Shown piece by piece: positions 48,284-56,476 of a stretch of 64,000 nt of DNA. Position 1 is the first letter of the stretch. Every line of letters begins with the position of its first letter. Below the pieces are notes generated by a model that did no database searches, was not told the origin of the DNA, and saw only the letters and a list, made by a program, of their open reading frames with translations. Origin of the DNA: UM-FILTER-33-9 sp964530235 (GTDB lineage Bacteria > Patescibacteriota > Microgenomatia > UBA1406 > GWC2-37-13); NCBI GenBank assembly GCA_964530235.1, contig CAZGYB010000001.1, positions 340,908 to 404,907 of the forward strand. Direction: 5' to 3'. The position numbers and the translations under genes were made by a program.

Positions 48284-48976
48284 TTATTTGAGAGGTTTAA
48301 GCCACGTGTGTTCAATAAGTGTTTGAACTAATCGAATAGGATACTCTCCGAAAAAGGAAACCGGATTATATTTAATTCTTCGTCCGGAAAGTTGAACAGT
48401 CAGACGCTTATCGTTTTTTATTTGTCCTCCATGTTGCACAATATGGATTGAAAGATCGATATCTTCATGAACTTTTTTGTCGTCCAAACAAACATGATCT
48501 TTTACTTCGTTCCATATTTTTTTAGTGATTACCATGTTTGGTCCTAACAGGACGTCGTTTCCTTTGAGGAGTTTTTTGAATAACGCTGAGTATGTGTTTG
48601 ATGGCAAGTTGTTTTTCACGGGTAAGTCATAGAATACTGCCGGTCCAGTAAGCGCATCAATCGATTGGTGAGTAAACATATCTTGGATTGTTTCGATCCA
48701 ATTGTGAGGGAGTATAACATCTGCATCGCACCGTGCAATTATGTCTCCTCTTGTAAAGTTAAATCCTCTATTTCGTGCAGGTATCATACCCTGCGTTGAC
48801 TCTTTTACAACAGTGACAAAAGAGTAGCGTCGACAGATTTCAATGGTTTTATCAGTGCAATTATTGTCTACAACGATGGTTTCAAACGGAGACGATGTTT
48901 GTTTTTTTAGACTACTCAGGCAGGTTTTAATATACTTTTCTTCATTAAATACAGGAATGACTACAGAAACCTTCAT
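48284..48976 (-). CDS. Family 2 glycosyltransferase
   Basis: 230 residues from the ATG at 48976 (MKVSVVIPVFNEEKYI); a longer TTG-started frame begins within a TACAAT -10 box. GT-A motifs: VVIPVFNEEKY, VDNNCTDKT (about 37-45), NRGFNFTRGDIIARCDADV (about 70-88, DxD-type metal site) and the later VHEDIDLS (about 165-172, catalytic acid). No membrane segment, so a cytosolic or peripheral enzyme; acceptor unknown. Confidence 0.88.
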   Translation of the reverse strand: MKVSVVIPVFNEEKYIKTCLSSLKKQTSSPFETIVVDNNCTDKTIEICRRYSFVTVVKESTQGMIPARNRGFNFTRGDIIARCDADVILPHNWIETIQDMFTHQSIDALTGPAVFYDLPVKNNLPSNTYSALFKKLLKGNDVLLGPNMVITKKIWNEVKDHVCLDDKKVHEDIDLSIHIVQHGGQIKNDKRLTVQLSGRRIKYNPVSFFGEYPIRLVQTLIEHTWLKPLK

Positions 48977-49023
48977 GTGAGTATATTGTATCAAATCTTC
49001 CTGGTATAATAACCATATTTTCC

Positions 49024-49845
49024 ATGAAACCGTATTTTTCGGTTATTATTCCTACTCTTAATGAAGAGCAATTTCTCAAGTATCTCTTGACCGATTTTGT
49101 TAAGCAAAACTGTACAGACTTTGAAGTTATTGTTGTTGATGCATTTTCTTCCGATAAGACAAAACAGGTTGCGCTTCAGTTTGAAAAATGTTACCCCCTC
49201 CGTTTTATAACAGCTCTTAAAAAAAACGTTTCCCACCAGCGAAATCTTGGTGCATCAGTTGCAAACGGGGAGTACCTATTTTTTGTTGATGCAGACTCTC
49301 GCATATCCCGTTCATTTCTCAAAAAAACCAGGCAATTTATTCAAAAACATAAAGGTTTTTTATTTATTCCTTCAATAATACCGGGAGAAAATAATCCTCA
49401 GTCTGTTATAGCCTTTCAAATCGCGAATATGATTATCGGGATTTCTCAGTATACGAATAAACCAATGTCATCAGGAGGAGCGATGATTGTTGAAAAGGAG
49501 TTATTTTCAAAAATCGGTGGTTTTTCCGAAACGGTTTATATGGCTGAAGACCACTTACTTGTTTCAACGGCTCATTCATGGGGCGTTTCCGCCCGATTTA
49601 TGGAAAAAATTACCATACGTTTTTCACTGCGACGAATGAAAGAGGAAGGGCAGTTGCGGGTATTATACAAAACTCTTTTAGCTACGGCGCATCTTATGTG
49701 GAATGGGAAAATCGAAAAAAAAATTGTTGAGTATGAAATGGGAGGGCAAAGATACGGCAAAAAAAATAAACAGAATACGCTCGAAAAAGTTCTTCGTTAC
49801 CCCCTCGATCAGGTTACGGAAATCTTCAAGAACCTTTTAAAGTAG
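49024..49845 (+). CDS. Family 2 glycosyltransferase
   Basis: 273 residues: FSVIIPTLNEEQFLKYLL (about 4-21), VVDAFSSDKT, QRNLGASVANGEYLFFVDAD (about 73-92, DxD) and SGGAMIVEKELFSKIGGF with a following AEDHLL (about 177-182). Divergent from the other GT2 gene with 47 bases between the start codons. TATAAT (49005-49010) lies 13 bases before the ATG. Probably acts in surface polysaccharide or glycolipid synthesis. Confidence 0.88.
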   Translation: MKPYFSVIIPTLNEEQFLKYLLTDFVKQNCTDFEVIVVDAFSSDKTKQVALQFEKCYPLRFITALKKNVSHQRNLGASVANGEYLFFVDADSRISRSFLKKTRQFIQKHKGFLFIPSIIPGENNPQSVIAFQIANMIIGISQYTNKPMSSGGAMIVEKELFSKIGGFSETVYMAEDHLLVSTAHSWGVSARFMEKITIRFSLRRMKEEGQLRVLYKTLLATAHLMWNGKIEKKIVEYEMGGQRYGKKNKQNTLEKVLRYPLDQVTEIFKNLLK

Positions 49846-49967
49846 TACGAACCTCTCTGAGTTATCCACATAAAAACCGAATAAATTGTTATCGCTTTGC
49901 ATAGCCCCTTTTAATACTTAATTAAATATAGGACATCCCATAGCATATATGTATTTTTCTATAGGTC

Positions 49968-49996
49968 TTGACAACCGGTTTGCGATGTTTTATAGT
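49968..49996 (+). promoter_or_regulatory. Strong consensus promoter for a 48-residue gene
   Basis: TTGACA (49968-49973), 17 bases and TATAGT (49991-49996). The ATG follows nine bases later. Confidence 0.75.
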
Positions 49997-50005
49997 AAAA
50001 ACATT

Positions 50006-50152
50006 ATGAAGAGAATGAGCTATAAAGTCAGAGGATTGAATCAGCTACAATTTACGGGAAATAAACAAGATTTTATTCAATTTGTTGCAGAACAATTTAA
50101 GCAGATCAACAGAAAGCGCCTTAGTTTGCCAATCAAACTCTATCAACTGTAA
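50006..50152 (+). CDS. Small basic protein (48 aa), unknown
   Basis: MKRMSYKVRGLNQLQ...IKLYQL, 48 residues, with a high Lys/Arg/Gln content and no membrane segment. A longer in-frame start at 49949 lies upstream of the promoter, so 50006 is preferred. The exact consensus promoter and clean frame argue that it is real. The preceding 160 bases after the GT2 gene hold no gene. Nucleic-acid binding is possible but unproven. Confidence 0.5.
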   Translation: MKRMSYKVRGLNQLQFTGNKQDFIQFVAEQFKQINRKRLSLPIKLYQL

Positions 50153-50155
50153 GTG

Positions 50156-50213
50156 CAAAAAAATAAGAGCATCACTACCGCTCGTATAAGGGGACGACGA
50201 GTAGTAATGCTCT
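50156..50213 (-). terminator. Long-stem Rho-independent terminator
   Basis: AGAGCAT...ACTAC..CTCGT (from 50166) pairs with ACGAGTAGTAATGCTCT (to 50213). On the minus strand it is followed by TATTTTTTTGC. Ends the DUF2298 gene. Confidence 0.8.
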
Positions 50214-50257
50214 GTGCACAGATTATCAAATATATATTTTTTTGTCAAGTACTCTCA

Positions 50258-52390
50258 TTATTTGACCTGATACAGAGCCCCAACGTTATTTGAAGACGTA
50301 AATATTTTTCTCCCTATAACGCTGAACTTTTCCTCAAAGAGATTTGGATACTTTTTTTTCTCCATTTTGGATACAACAACATAGGATACATGAAAATTAT
50401 CGAGCATTTTTTTGGTTAACTCAATATCTTTCGACTCATATAAAGCGTTTACGAATGGGATACGTTCGCCGATAACATTTGATGATCCTCGCCAAAGCCA
50501 TTCATGGACCCACCACCCAGCAACGGTTGGTAGACCGGTATATGCAGATATGTGATTATAATCAGTGTATGAGTCTCCTTGAGCCTCAAGAATAACAGGT
50601 TGTCCCTCAATATTTTTGTTGATATACTCAATGATTTCTTTATCTTCCGGTGATTCTGAATTAAGCCAGTTTACACCGCTTAACTGAGGCTTTTTTTGCA
50701 GATTTCCATAATAAGAGGGGAATGAGTAAAAAGGATATATCAAAATAAAAATAAGAGGGATAATCATTACTAGCTTTAAAGGAATAAATCGATAGTTATT
50801 AAGTTCTTTCAACCGAAAGTATACATATGCGCTTCCAATGCCCATCATGATAAAAGCTTGGTATCCAAGTTTAAACATGGTATTTGCTCGAAAATGTGCA
50901 GGATAAATATCCTTAATGTAAAAAAACTCAGGAATAATAACGAGGAATGTTCCGAAAGTGAAGAGCAGGAAAACAAAATCATCAATCCGAGGTTGTTTTT
51001 CAGAACTTTGGTGTACTTTTTCCGAAATCCACTTTACAAATGGAAAGACGAGGAATAATATCCAGAAAAAACCCCATAAAACGAATAACATCCATAGCGC
51101 ATCTGATTGACAGTTCCCTGCTTCAAACAAAAACGGACCCAGTTTTCTTATGTTTGTTAAAAAAGTCGGAGCACAGTTTAGTCCAATACCGGATACAAAC
51201 GGGGAAAAAAACAGTGAGAAAGGAAATGAAAAGAACAAAAAAGAAATGCACATAACGCCGATGGCGATAAAAAAATCAATGGTTAAGCCGTAAACGACTA
51301 CAAAACATACAGAGGCAAGAAGAAGGTAAATGGGTCCGTCGAATGCATTTGTCATGTAATGAACTGCACATAAAAAACCGAGAAGCACAGACCAAATAAT
51401 GAAAGGTAACCGCTTTTTATGCTTTTGGACTTGAACAAAAAGAATAAAAAGAACTGTGAGAGTGACAAGAACAAAAGGAATATCAAAAACATGGCCATGT
51501 AGGTCTGCAACAACCCATGAGTAAGAAGGAAATTCATGAATCGTAAACGGAATAAACCGAGTCGCATTGGGATACCAGTATGACTTTGGGTTATATCCCG
51601 AAAGTATAGTCCAAAACGGGACTGGACTTTCAGGTGGGTATCCCTTGGTGAACAGGTAGAGGGTATGTAGGTTTCCTCCGAGATTTACTATGAGGCTTCC
51701 AAGCAATCCAAAAATTATACTTGAGACAATTTTGCGGTTAAAGAGATAAACAATATTTCCAACCAGTGAAAACACCAAAGTGATTGACTGGGCGAATATT
51801 GTTGCAAGAATAAGGTTATACGCAACCGAAGGAGTAATTCCTGTAAGCTTAGTGAGGACAGCACCGGTAAGGTGACCAAAGTAATAGTAATTTATGGGGT
51901 ATCCGCTGGGTCTTATTTGGTCTGCGGAAAGCCACATATCAAGGGGAGGAAAGAATTTAGACCGGAGTATGGAGTTTATAAAACCAAAGTCCATAAACTT
52001 TTCCAGCCCTCTTACGGAAGGTTCTTGGCTTCGTATAAATACAAGGAAAAGGAATGATCCGAAAAACAGAAGTTCTTCTCCGACAAAAATGAATAACTGT
52101 TTTTTTGAGCTATGAGCCGTATGATGTTTTGCAAATTTTTTTTTGAGGATAAAAATCCCGAGGACAAAACCTCCACAGATCACATAAAGACTGAATTGAG
52201 AAAAGGGGAGAAGTTTTGCTGTTGCAAGTACGAATATGACGTAGGTAAGAGCAAGAATAGCGATTGTCTTTCCATAGGAATAGCCGTTATCAAAAAAAAA
52301 GGGAAGGAATCGTTTTACATACGAATATCCGATAACACCGAGAATAAACAAAAAAAAATACCACTGTAAAGCGTCAATTATCCAGTCCAT
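50258..52390 (-). CDS. DUF2298 (YYY-motif) polytopic membrane protein
   Basis: 710 residues with about fifteen membrane helices. PINYYYFGHLTGAVLTKLTG (about 169-188) has the 'YYY' motif for which the family is named, and FMDFGFINSILRSKFFPPLDMW (about 132-153) precedes it, as in other members. A C-terminal soluble part (about 590-710) has VNWLNSESPEDKEIIEYINK. The family is probably GT-C-like, using lipid-linked sugars, but its role is unproven. TATAAT (52397-52402) six bases before the ATG indicates a leaderless mRNA. Confidence 0.88.
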   Translation of the reverse strand: MDWIIDALQWYFFLFILGVIGYSYVKRFLPFFFDNGYSYGKTIAILALTYVIFVLATAKLLPFSQFSLYVICGGFVLGIFILKKKFAKHHTAHSSKKQLFIFVGEELLFFGSFLFLVFIRSQEPSVRGLEKFMDFGFINSILRSKFFPPLDMWLSADQIRPSGYPINYYYFGHLTGAVLTKLTGITPSVAYNLILATIFAQSITLVFSLVGNIVYLFNRKIVSSIIFGLLGSLIVNLGGNLHTLYLFTKGYPPESPVPFWTILSGYNPKSYWYPNATRFIPFTIHEFPSYSWVVADLHGHVFDIPFVLVTLTVLFILFVQVQKHKKRLPFIIWSVLLGFLCAVHYMTNAFDGPIYLLLASVCFVVVYGLTIDFFIAIGVMCISFLFFSFPFSLFFSPFVSGIGLNCAPTFLTNIRKLGPFLFEAGNCQSDALWMLFVLWGFFWILFLVFPFVKWISEKVHQSSEKQPRIDDFVFLLFTFGTFLVIIPEFFYIKDIYPAHFRANTMFKLGYQAFIMMGIGSAYVYFRLKELNNYRFIPLKLVMIIPLIFILIYPFYSFPSYYGNLQKKPQLSGVNWLNSESPEDKEIIEYINKNIEGQPVILEAQGDSYTDYNHISAYTGLPTVAGWWVHEWLWRGSSNVIGERIPFVNALYESKDIELTKKMLDNFHVSYVVVSKMEKKKYPNLFEEKFSVIGRKIFTSSNNVGALYQVK

Positions 52391-52396
52391 TTTGTT

Positions 52397-52402
52397 ATTA
52401 TA
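52397..52402 (-). promoter_or_regulatory. -10 box of the DUF2298 gene
   Basis: TATAAT on the minus strand, six bases ahead of the ATG. No consensus -35 hexamer. Confidence 0.45.
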
Positions 52403-52461
52403 CCTTCTCTACTGAAGAGATTATGCACGACTTTATAGCTGGTTGAAATTTAAATGGCTAA

Positions 52462-54678
52462 ATGAGAAAATTGCGTATGGAAAATAAGTTTGTTCCAGCT
52501 CAATACGAAGAGTTGCTTAATGGATTGTGGGAAAAACGTATTGTAAAGCCCAGTCAAGGAAAACCATATACCATTCTTATGCCTCCTCCGAATGCGAATG
52601 CATCGTTACACGCAGGGCATGGCATGTATGTAATTGATGATATCATGATCCGATGGAAACTGATAAACGGGTACGATGCACAGTGGATTCCCGGTATGGA
52701 TCACGCAGGATTTGAAACGCAGTATGTATATGAAAAACATCTGGCAAAACAGGGGAAGTCGCGTCTGGATTTTGACAGAAAAACCCTTTATACGGACATA
52801 TATCGCTTTGTGCAGGAAAACTCAGGGTTAATTTATCAGCAGTTTAAAAAATTGGGGTTTCTGGCACGTTGGGATAAGAGTGTTTTTATGTTGGATGATC
52901 GTGTGTTAAGCCATGTTTTTTCTACATTTTCTCAAATGGAGCGGGAAGGATATGTATATAGGTCTGACTATATTGTAAATTACTGTACACACTGCGGAAC
53001 GTCCTTATCTGAACTTGAAGTTGAACATATTGAGCGTGTAGATCCATTGTATTACATAAAGTACGGTCCCTTTGTTCTTGCGACTGTTCGTCCGGAAACT
53101 AAGTTTGGCGATACTGCGCTTGCGGTTCATCCGAAAGATAAACGGTATGGAAAGTGGGTTGGAAAAACAATACAGGCAGAGGGATTGCTGGGGTCGTTTT
53201 CAATGAAAGTTATTGCAGATACTTATGTTGATCCGGAGTTTGGGACAGGAGTGGTAAAAATTACCCCTGCTCATGATCCAAATGACTTTGAAGTCGGCAA
53301 GCGGCATAATCTTCCGATAAAAACGGTGATTGATTACACGGGAAGGTTGAATCAACATACTGGCCCGTATAAAGGGCTAAAAGTAAAATCTGCTCGCCAG
53401 AAAGTAGCTGAAGATCTGCAGAAAAGAGGTTTGATCGAGAAAATTGATACTCAGTACACTCATTCGGTAACGGTCTGCTATAAGTGTAAACGCGATTTAG
53501 AGCCAATGATTGTACCCAACTGGTTTATTCGGGTTTCTGAACTTAAAAAACCAGTTATCAAAGCAGTTACAACAAACAAAGTTAAGTTTTATCCAATCCG
53601 TTATAAAAAGCAGATTCTTCAATGGTTATCTGCGATGCGGGACTGGCCGATCAGCCGGCAGATTGTCTGGGGTATCCGTATTCCCGTCTGGTATAGCGTT
53701 CAAGCCAATCCCGATATTTTTGCGATTTTTGTTGATAAGGAAGGAAAACAGGTTCAAGGGAATATATGTGAACTTCTGAAAAGATATGCATTGGATGAAA
53801 TCAACGAGGGTCTGCAAAAAATCACCGTTCCGACCGATGCAGCTTACACTGTCTCTCAGAACTCCCCCGGTCTGGATTACATTCAGGAAACAGACACCTT
53901 TGACACATGGTTTTCTTCAGGTCAGTGGCCTCTGGTAACGTTGAATGGGGAAGATGCTTCTTTTAGGTTTCCGACAGATTTTTTAGGTACACTTTCCGAT
54001 ATTTTACCATTTTGGGTTTCTCGAATGATTCTTTTCTCTTTATATCTAAAAAAAGAAGTTCCATTTAAAACTGTTTTTTTATGGTCAATGGTGGCTGATG
54101 CGAAGGGTCAAAAGATGAGCAAAAGCAAGGGAAATGTGGTTAACCCCATCGAGCTTGTCGATAAGTATGGAGCAGATGCATTCCGTGCGTCTTTAGTATT
54201 CGGAGGTACCGCTGGAGCAAAAGTGAATCTATCTGAAGACAAGGTTCGTGCCATGCGTAATTTCGCGAATAAAATATGGAATATGGGACGTTTCATCTTT
54301 CTAAATTCTGAATCCGAAATCCAAAGTTCTGATCAAACTCAAAATCAAAAAAATTCAAATTTAAAACTACAAAAAGTCATTGATGAGATGAAAAAGGAGA
54401 CAGAACAACTTAGAAAAACATATGTGAATAATATGAAGAAGTATTATTTTTCAAAAGCATTTGGAGATTTATACGAGTTTATCTGGCATCGATTGGCTGA
54501 TTATTATATAGAACAGTTGAAAGCTGAACTGCAACATGGTAACATTAAAGTCTTAAAAAGCTTACAGTGTGCATTTGAGGAGTGTTTGGTAATGATACAT
54601 CCTTTCATGCCCTTTGTAACTGATGCAGTTTGGCGTGAGCTTCACGGGGAAAACGCAACATTGTTAGAAATTAAGTAG
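52462..54678 (+). CDS. valS: Valyl-tRNA synthetase
   Basis: Charges tRNA-Val. The class I signature appears as NANASLHAGHG (about 42-52, HIGH-like) and QKMSKSKGN (about 550-558). The editing domain has TVRPETKFGDTALAVHP (about 209-225) and HDPNDFEVGKRHNL. Zinc-type pairs YCTHCG and CYKCKRD are present. The 738 residues are short for ValRS (about 850-950): the C-terminal coiled-coil arm is missing. Residues about 614-640 (SEIQSSDQTQNQKNSNLKLQ) are a low-complexity insert. The start may be the ATG at 52462 or 52477. Confidence 0.95.
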   Translation: MRKLRMENKFVPAQYEELLNGLWEKRIVKPSQGKPYTILMPPPNANASLHAGHGMYVIDDIMIRWKLINGYDAQWIPGMDHAGFETQYVYEKHLAKQGKSRLDFDRKTLYTDIYRFVQENSGLIYQQFKKLGFLARWDKSVFMLDDRVLSHVFSTFSQMEREGYVYRSDYIVNYCTHCGTSLSELEVEHIERVDPLYYIKYGPFVLATVRPETKFGDTALAVHPKDKRYGKWVGKTIQAEGLLGSFSMKVIADTYVDPEFGTGVVKITPAHDPNDFEVGKRHNLPIKTVIDYTGRLNQHTGPYKGLKVKSARQKVAEDLQKRGLIEKIDTQYTHSVTVCYKCKRDLEPMIVPNWFIRVSELKKPVIKAVTTNKVKFYPIRYKKQILQWLSAMRDWPISRQIVWGIRIPVWYSVQANPDIFAIFVDKEGKQVQGNICELLKRYALDEINEGLQKITVPTDAAYTVSQNSPGLDYIQETDTFDTWFSSGQWPLVTLNGEDASFRFPTDFLGTLSDILPFWVSRMILFSLYLKKEVPFKTVFLWSMVADAKGQKMSKSKGNVVNPIELVDKYGADAFRASLVFGGTAGAKVNLSEDKVRAMRNFANKIWNMGRFIFLNSESEIQSSDQTQNQKNSNLKLQKVIDEMKKETEQLRKTYVNNMKKYYFSKAFGDLYEFIWHRLADYYIEQLKAELQHGNIKVLKSLQCAFEECLVMIHPFMPFVTDAVWRELHGENATLLEIK
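54302..54380 (+). repeat. A/T-rich insert inside valS
   Basis: Contains TCCGAAATCCAA and AAATTCAAATTTAAAAC; adds about 25 Gln/Ser/Asn-rich residues in frame. Shares words with the inserts in the ligase gene and trmD. Confidence 0.5.
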
Positions 54679-54684
54679 TTTCCT

Positions 54685-54825
54685 ATGGCAACGAAACGTA
54701 CGTATCAACCGAAAAAAGGAAAACGTGTTCGAAAGCATGGATTTTTAAAACGGATGAGCACAAAGAATGGTCGTGCAGTTATTAAAAGACGAAGGTACCA
54801 GGGAAGGAAAAAATTATCAGTATAA
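54685..54825 (+). CDS. rpmH: 50S ribosomal protein L34
   Basis: 46 residues, MATKRTYQPKKGKRVRKHGF at the start and GRKKLSV at the end, with the family core FLKRMSTKNGRAVIKRRR. Starts six bases after valS and ends six bases before yidC. The rnpA gene that usually follows is not there. Confidence 0.95.
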   Translation: MATKRTYQPKKGKRVRKHGFLKRMSTKNGRAVIKRRRYQGRKKLSV

Positions 54826-54831
54826 GAAACT

Positions 54832-55650
54832 ATGTTTCAGTACATTGGTATTGTTTTTGATGCAGTATTTTTTTCTCCGATAAAAAACTTGCTCGTTTTT
54901 TTTTATTTTATTTTTTTAAAGTTAGAGCTTCCCGGTGCTTTTGGATTTGCCATTATAGCTCTGACCGTTTGCATTCGACTTCTCCTTCATCCGTTTTTCA
55001 AACAGCAAATGGAGATGACAAAAAAGATGCAGGATTTGAAACCGCATCTGGATAAATTATCAACAAAACATAAAAAAGACCCCAAAAAACTGCAGGAAGA
55101 ACAGCTAAAACTCTATCAGCAGGAAGGAATCAATCCGGCTTCAGGATGTTTATTTATGATTATCCAGATGCCTATTTTTATTGCTCTTTATCAAACTCTT
55201 GCTCTTTTTTTTAATGGAAATGTTAGGCAGACAATCATGGAGATTAACAAAATCGTATATTTCCCGTTCCTTAAAATTCAGTCAATCGATCCCTGGTTTT
55301 TTGGTATAAACCTTGCCGTAAGTCCTCAGAAAGCGAATAATCCGTTATATTATGCTGTTCCTGTCATTACTGCAGTTTTACAGTATCTGCAGGTTCAGTA
55401 CTCAACTCCTGCAGTTTCGCAACATACAGAAAAATCGCTTGAAAAGACGGATGATAAAAAACAGAGCGATGGAAAGGAATCGAATAAAGACGATTTCCAA
55501 AAAGCAATGAACACGCAGATGAAATATATTTTTCCCCTCATGATTGGCTGGTTTTCGCTGAGTCTTCCGATTGGTTTATCGCTCTATTGGAATATCTTTT
55601 CTGTGTTTAGTATAATCCAGTACAGAACTATACACAAGAAAAAATCATAA
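54832..55650 (+). CDS. yidC: Membrane protein insertase YidC
   Basis: Inserts and folds membrane proteins. 272 residues, the short Gram-positive-like form with no large outer domain: five helices, TVCIRLLLHPFFKQQMEMTK (about 45-64, the hydrophilic-groove arginine region), MQDLKPHLDKLSTKHKKDP and INPASGCLFMIIQMPIF (about 101-117). A Lys/Asp/Ser-rich loop (about 200-225) interrupts the C-terminal part. Part of the rpmH-yidC-khpB cluster. Confidence 0.95.
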   Translation: MFQYIGIVFDAVFFSPIKNLLVFFYFIFLKLELPGAFGFAIIALTVCIRLLLHPFFKQQMEMTKKMQDLKPHLDKLSTKHKKDPKKLQEEQLKLYQQEGINPASGCLFMIIQMPIFIALYQTLALFFNGNVRQTIMEINKIVYFPFLKIQSIDPWFFGINLAVSPQKANNPLYYAVPVITAVLQYLQVQYSTPAVSQHTEKSLEKTDDKKQSDGKESNKDDFQKAMNTQMKYIFPLMIGWFSLSLPIGLSLYWNIFSVFSIIQYRTIHKKKS

Positions 55651-55711
55651 ATCCTAAACCCTAAACTCCAATTTTTTTGGGATTTAGTGTTTAAAATTTA
55701 GATTTTAATAT
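55650..55711 (+). repeat. Intergenic CTAAAC-type element
   Basis: AATCCTAAACCCTAAACTCC, a T-run and GGGATTTAGTGTTTAAAATT form an imperfect inverted repeat. Related words are found at 12176-12210 (AACCCTAAATCCTGAAACTA) and in the trmD insert. Confidence 0.5.
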
Positions 55712-56194
55712 ATGAGTACATTGGAAACAGTAAAAACTGAAACAGAAGGATTGCTTGGGAAGCTTGTTGAATCTTATACCTGTGAAGTGGCAGAAGAAAG
55801 TGGTTATTATCACATAACCATTAAAACGGAGGAAGCGCCAACCATTATTGGTCGTCATGGTGAGACGATTCGTGCATTGCAGAAAATTCTTGAGGTAATT
55901 TTATACCGAAAGGTCGGAGAGTCAGTGAGAGTTCTTATTAACGTGAATGACTATCGGGAAAAACAAAAGGAGCGTTTGGAAGTTTTGGCAAGTCAATATG
56001 CAGATAAAGTAACCGAAACAAGACAACCAGAAAAAATAAGCTATCTTTCTTCCTTTGAACGACGCATTATTCATCAATATGTGACAAGCAACTATCCGGA
56101 GCTGACAAGCTACTCGGTTGGAGAAGGAAAAGACCGTCAGCTTGTGGTAGACTTAAAGGAAAATGGACAGCCAGACGAAGCCAGTCAGGAATAA
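55712..56194 (+). CDS. khpB: RNA-binding protein KhpB (Jag/SpoIIIJ-associated)
   Basis: 160 residues with a KH domain (TIIGRHGETIRALQKILEVI, about 46-65) and an R3H domain (SYLSSFERRIIHQYVTSN, about 110-127, with R..H). The N-terminal Jag domain of longer relatives is absent. Binds RNA, and in other bacteria affects cell division and wall synthesis. Placed directly after yidC as usual. Confidence 0.92.
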   Translation: MSTLETVKTETEGLLGKLVESYTCEVAEESGYYHITIKTEEAPTIIGRHGETIRALQKILEVILYRKVGESVRVLINVNDYREKQKERLEVLASQYADKVTETRQPEKISYLSSFERRIIHQYVTSNYPELTSYSVGEGKDRQLVVDLKENGQPDEASQE

Positions 56195-56366
56195 ATCTTC
56201 AGCAATCTTTATTTTATTTCTTCCAATTCTTTTGGTTGTTGATTTTGTAACCTACTTCATGATTCGCTCGAGCTGCTTCAACTGTCATAATATTACCGAG
56301 TTTATGCAGACATCCTCGCTTTCTTTTTTTATTGTGAGAGACTTTCTTCAGGCATTTCGAAAGTAA
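56163..56366 (+). CDS. Small membrane protein overlapping khpB
   Basis: 67 residues starting 32 bases inside khpB, with AAAGGA just upstream of the ATG. Basic start, one long membrane helix (about 13-35), a Cys-x-x-Cys (SSCFNCHN, about 36-43) and a second hydrophobic stretch. Overlap with khpB lowers certainty; the family is not recognised. Confidence 0.5.
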   Translation: MDSQTKPVRNKSSAIFILFLPILLVVDFVTYFMIRSSCFNCHNITEFMQTSSLSFFIVRDFLQAFRK

Positions 56367-56465
56367 GAATAAGTGTATTTTAGCTTGTTAAATCAACAAG
56401 AACATAGTTTATTCAAAAGTCAAGATGATTCTGCTTTTTAAACAATCTGTATTCAGTAAACCTGC

Positions 56466-56471
56466 TACAAT
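56466..56471 (+). promoter_or_regulatory. -10 box of the 1354-residue protein gene
   Basis: TACAAT, five bases before the ATG at 56477; a leaderless start. No clear -35 hexamer. Confidence 0.45.
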
Positions 56472-56476
56472 AAAGT

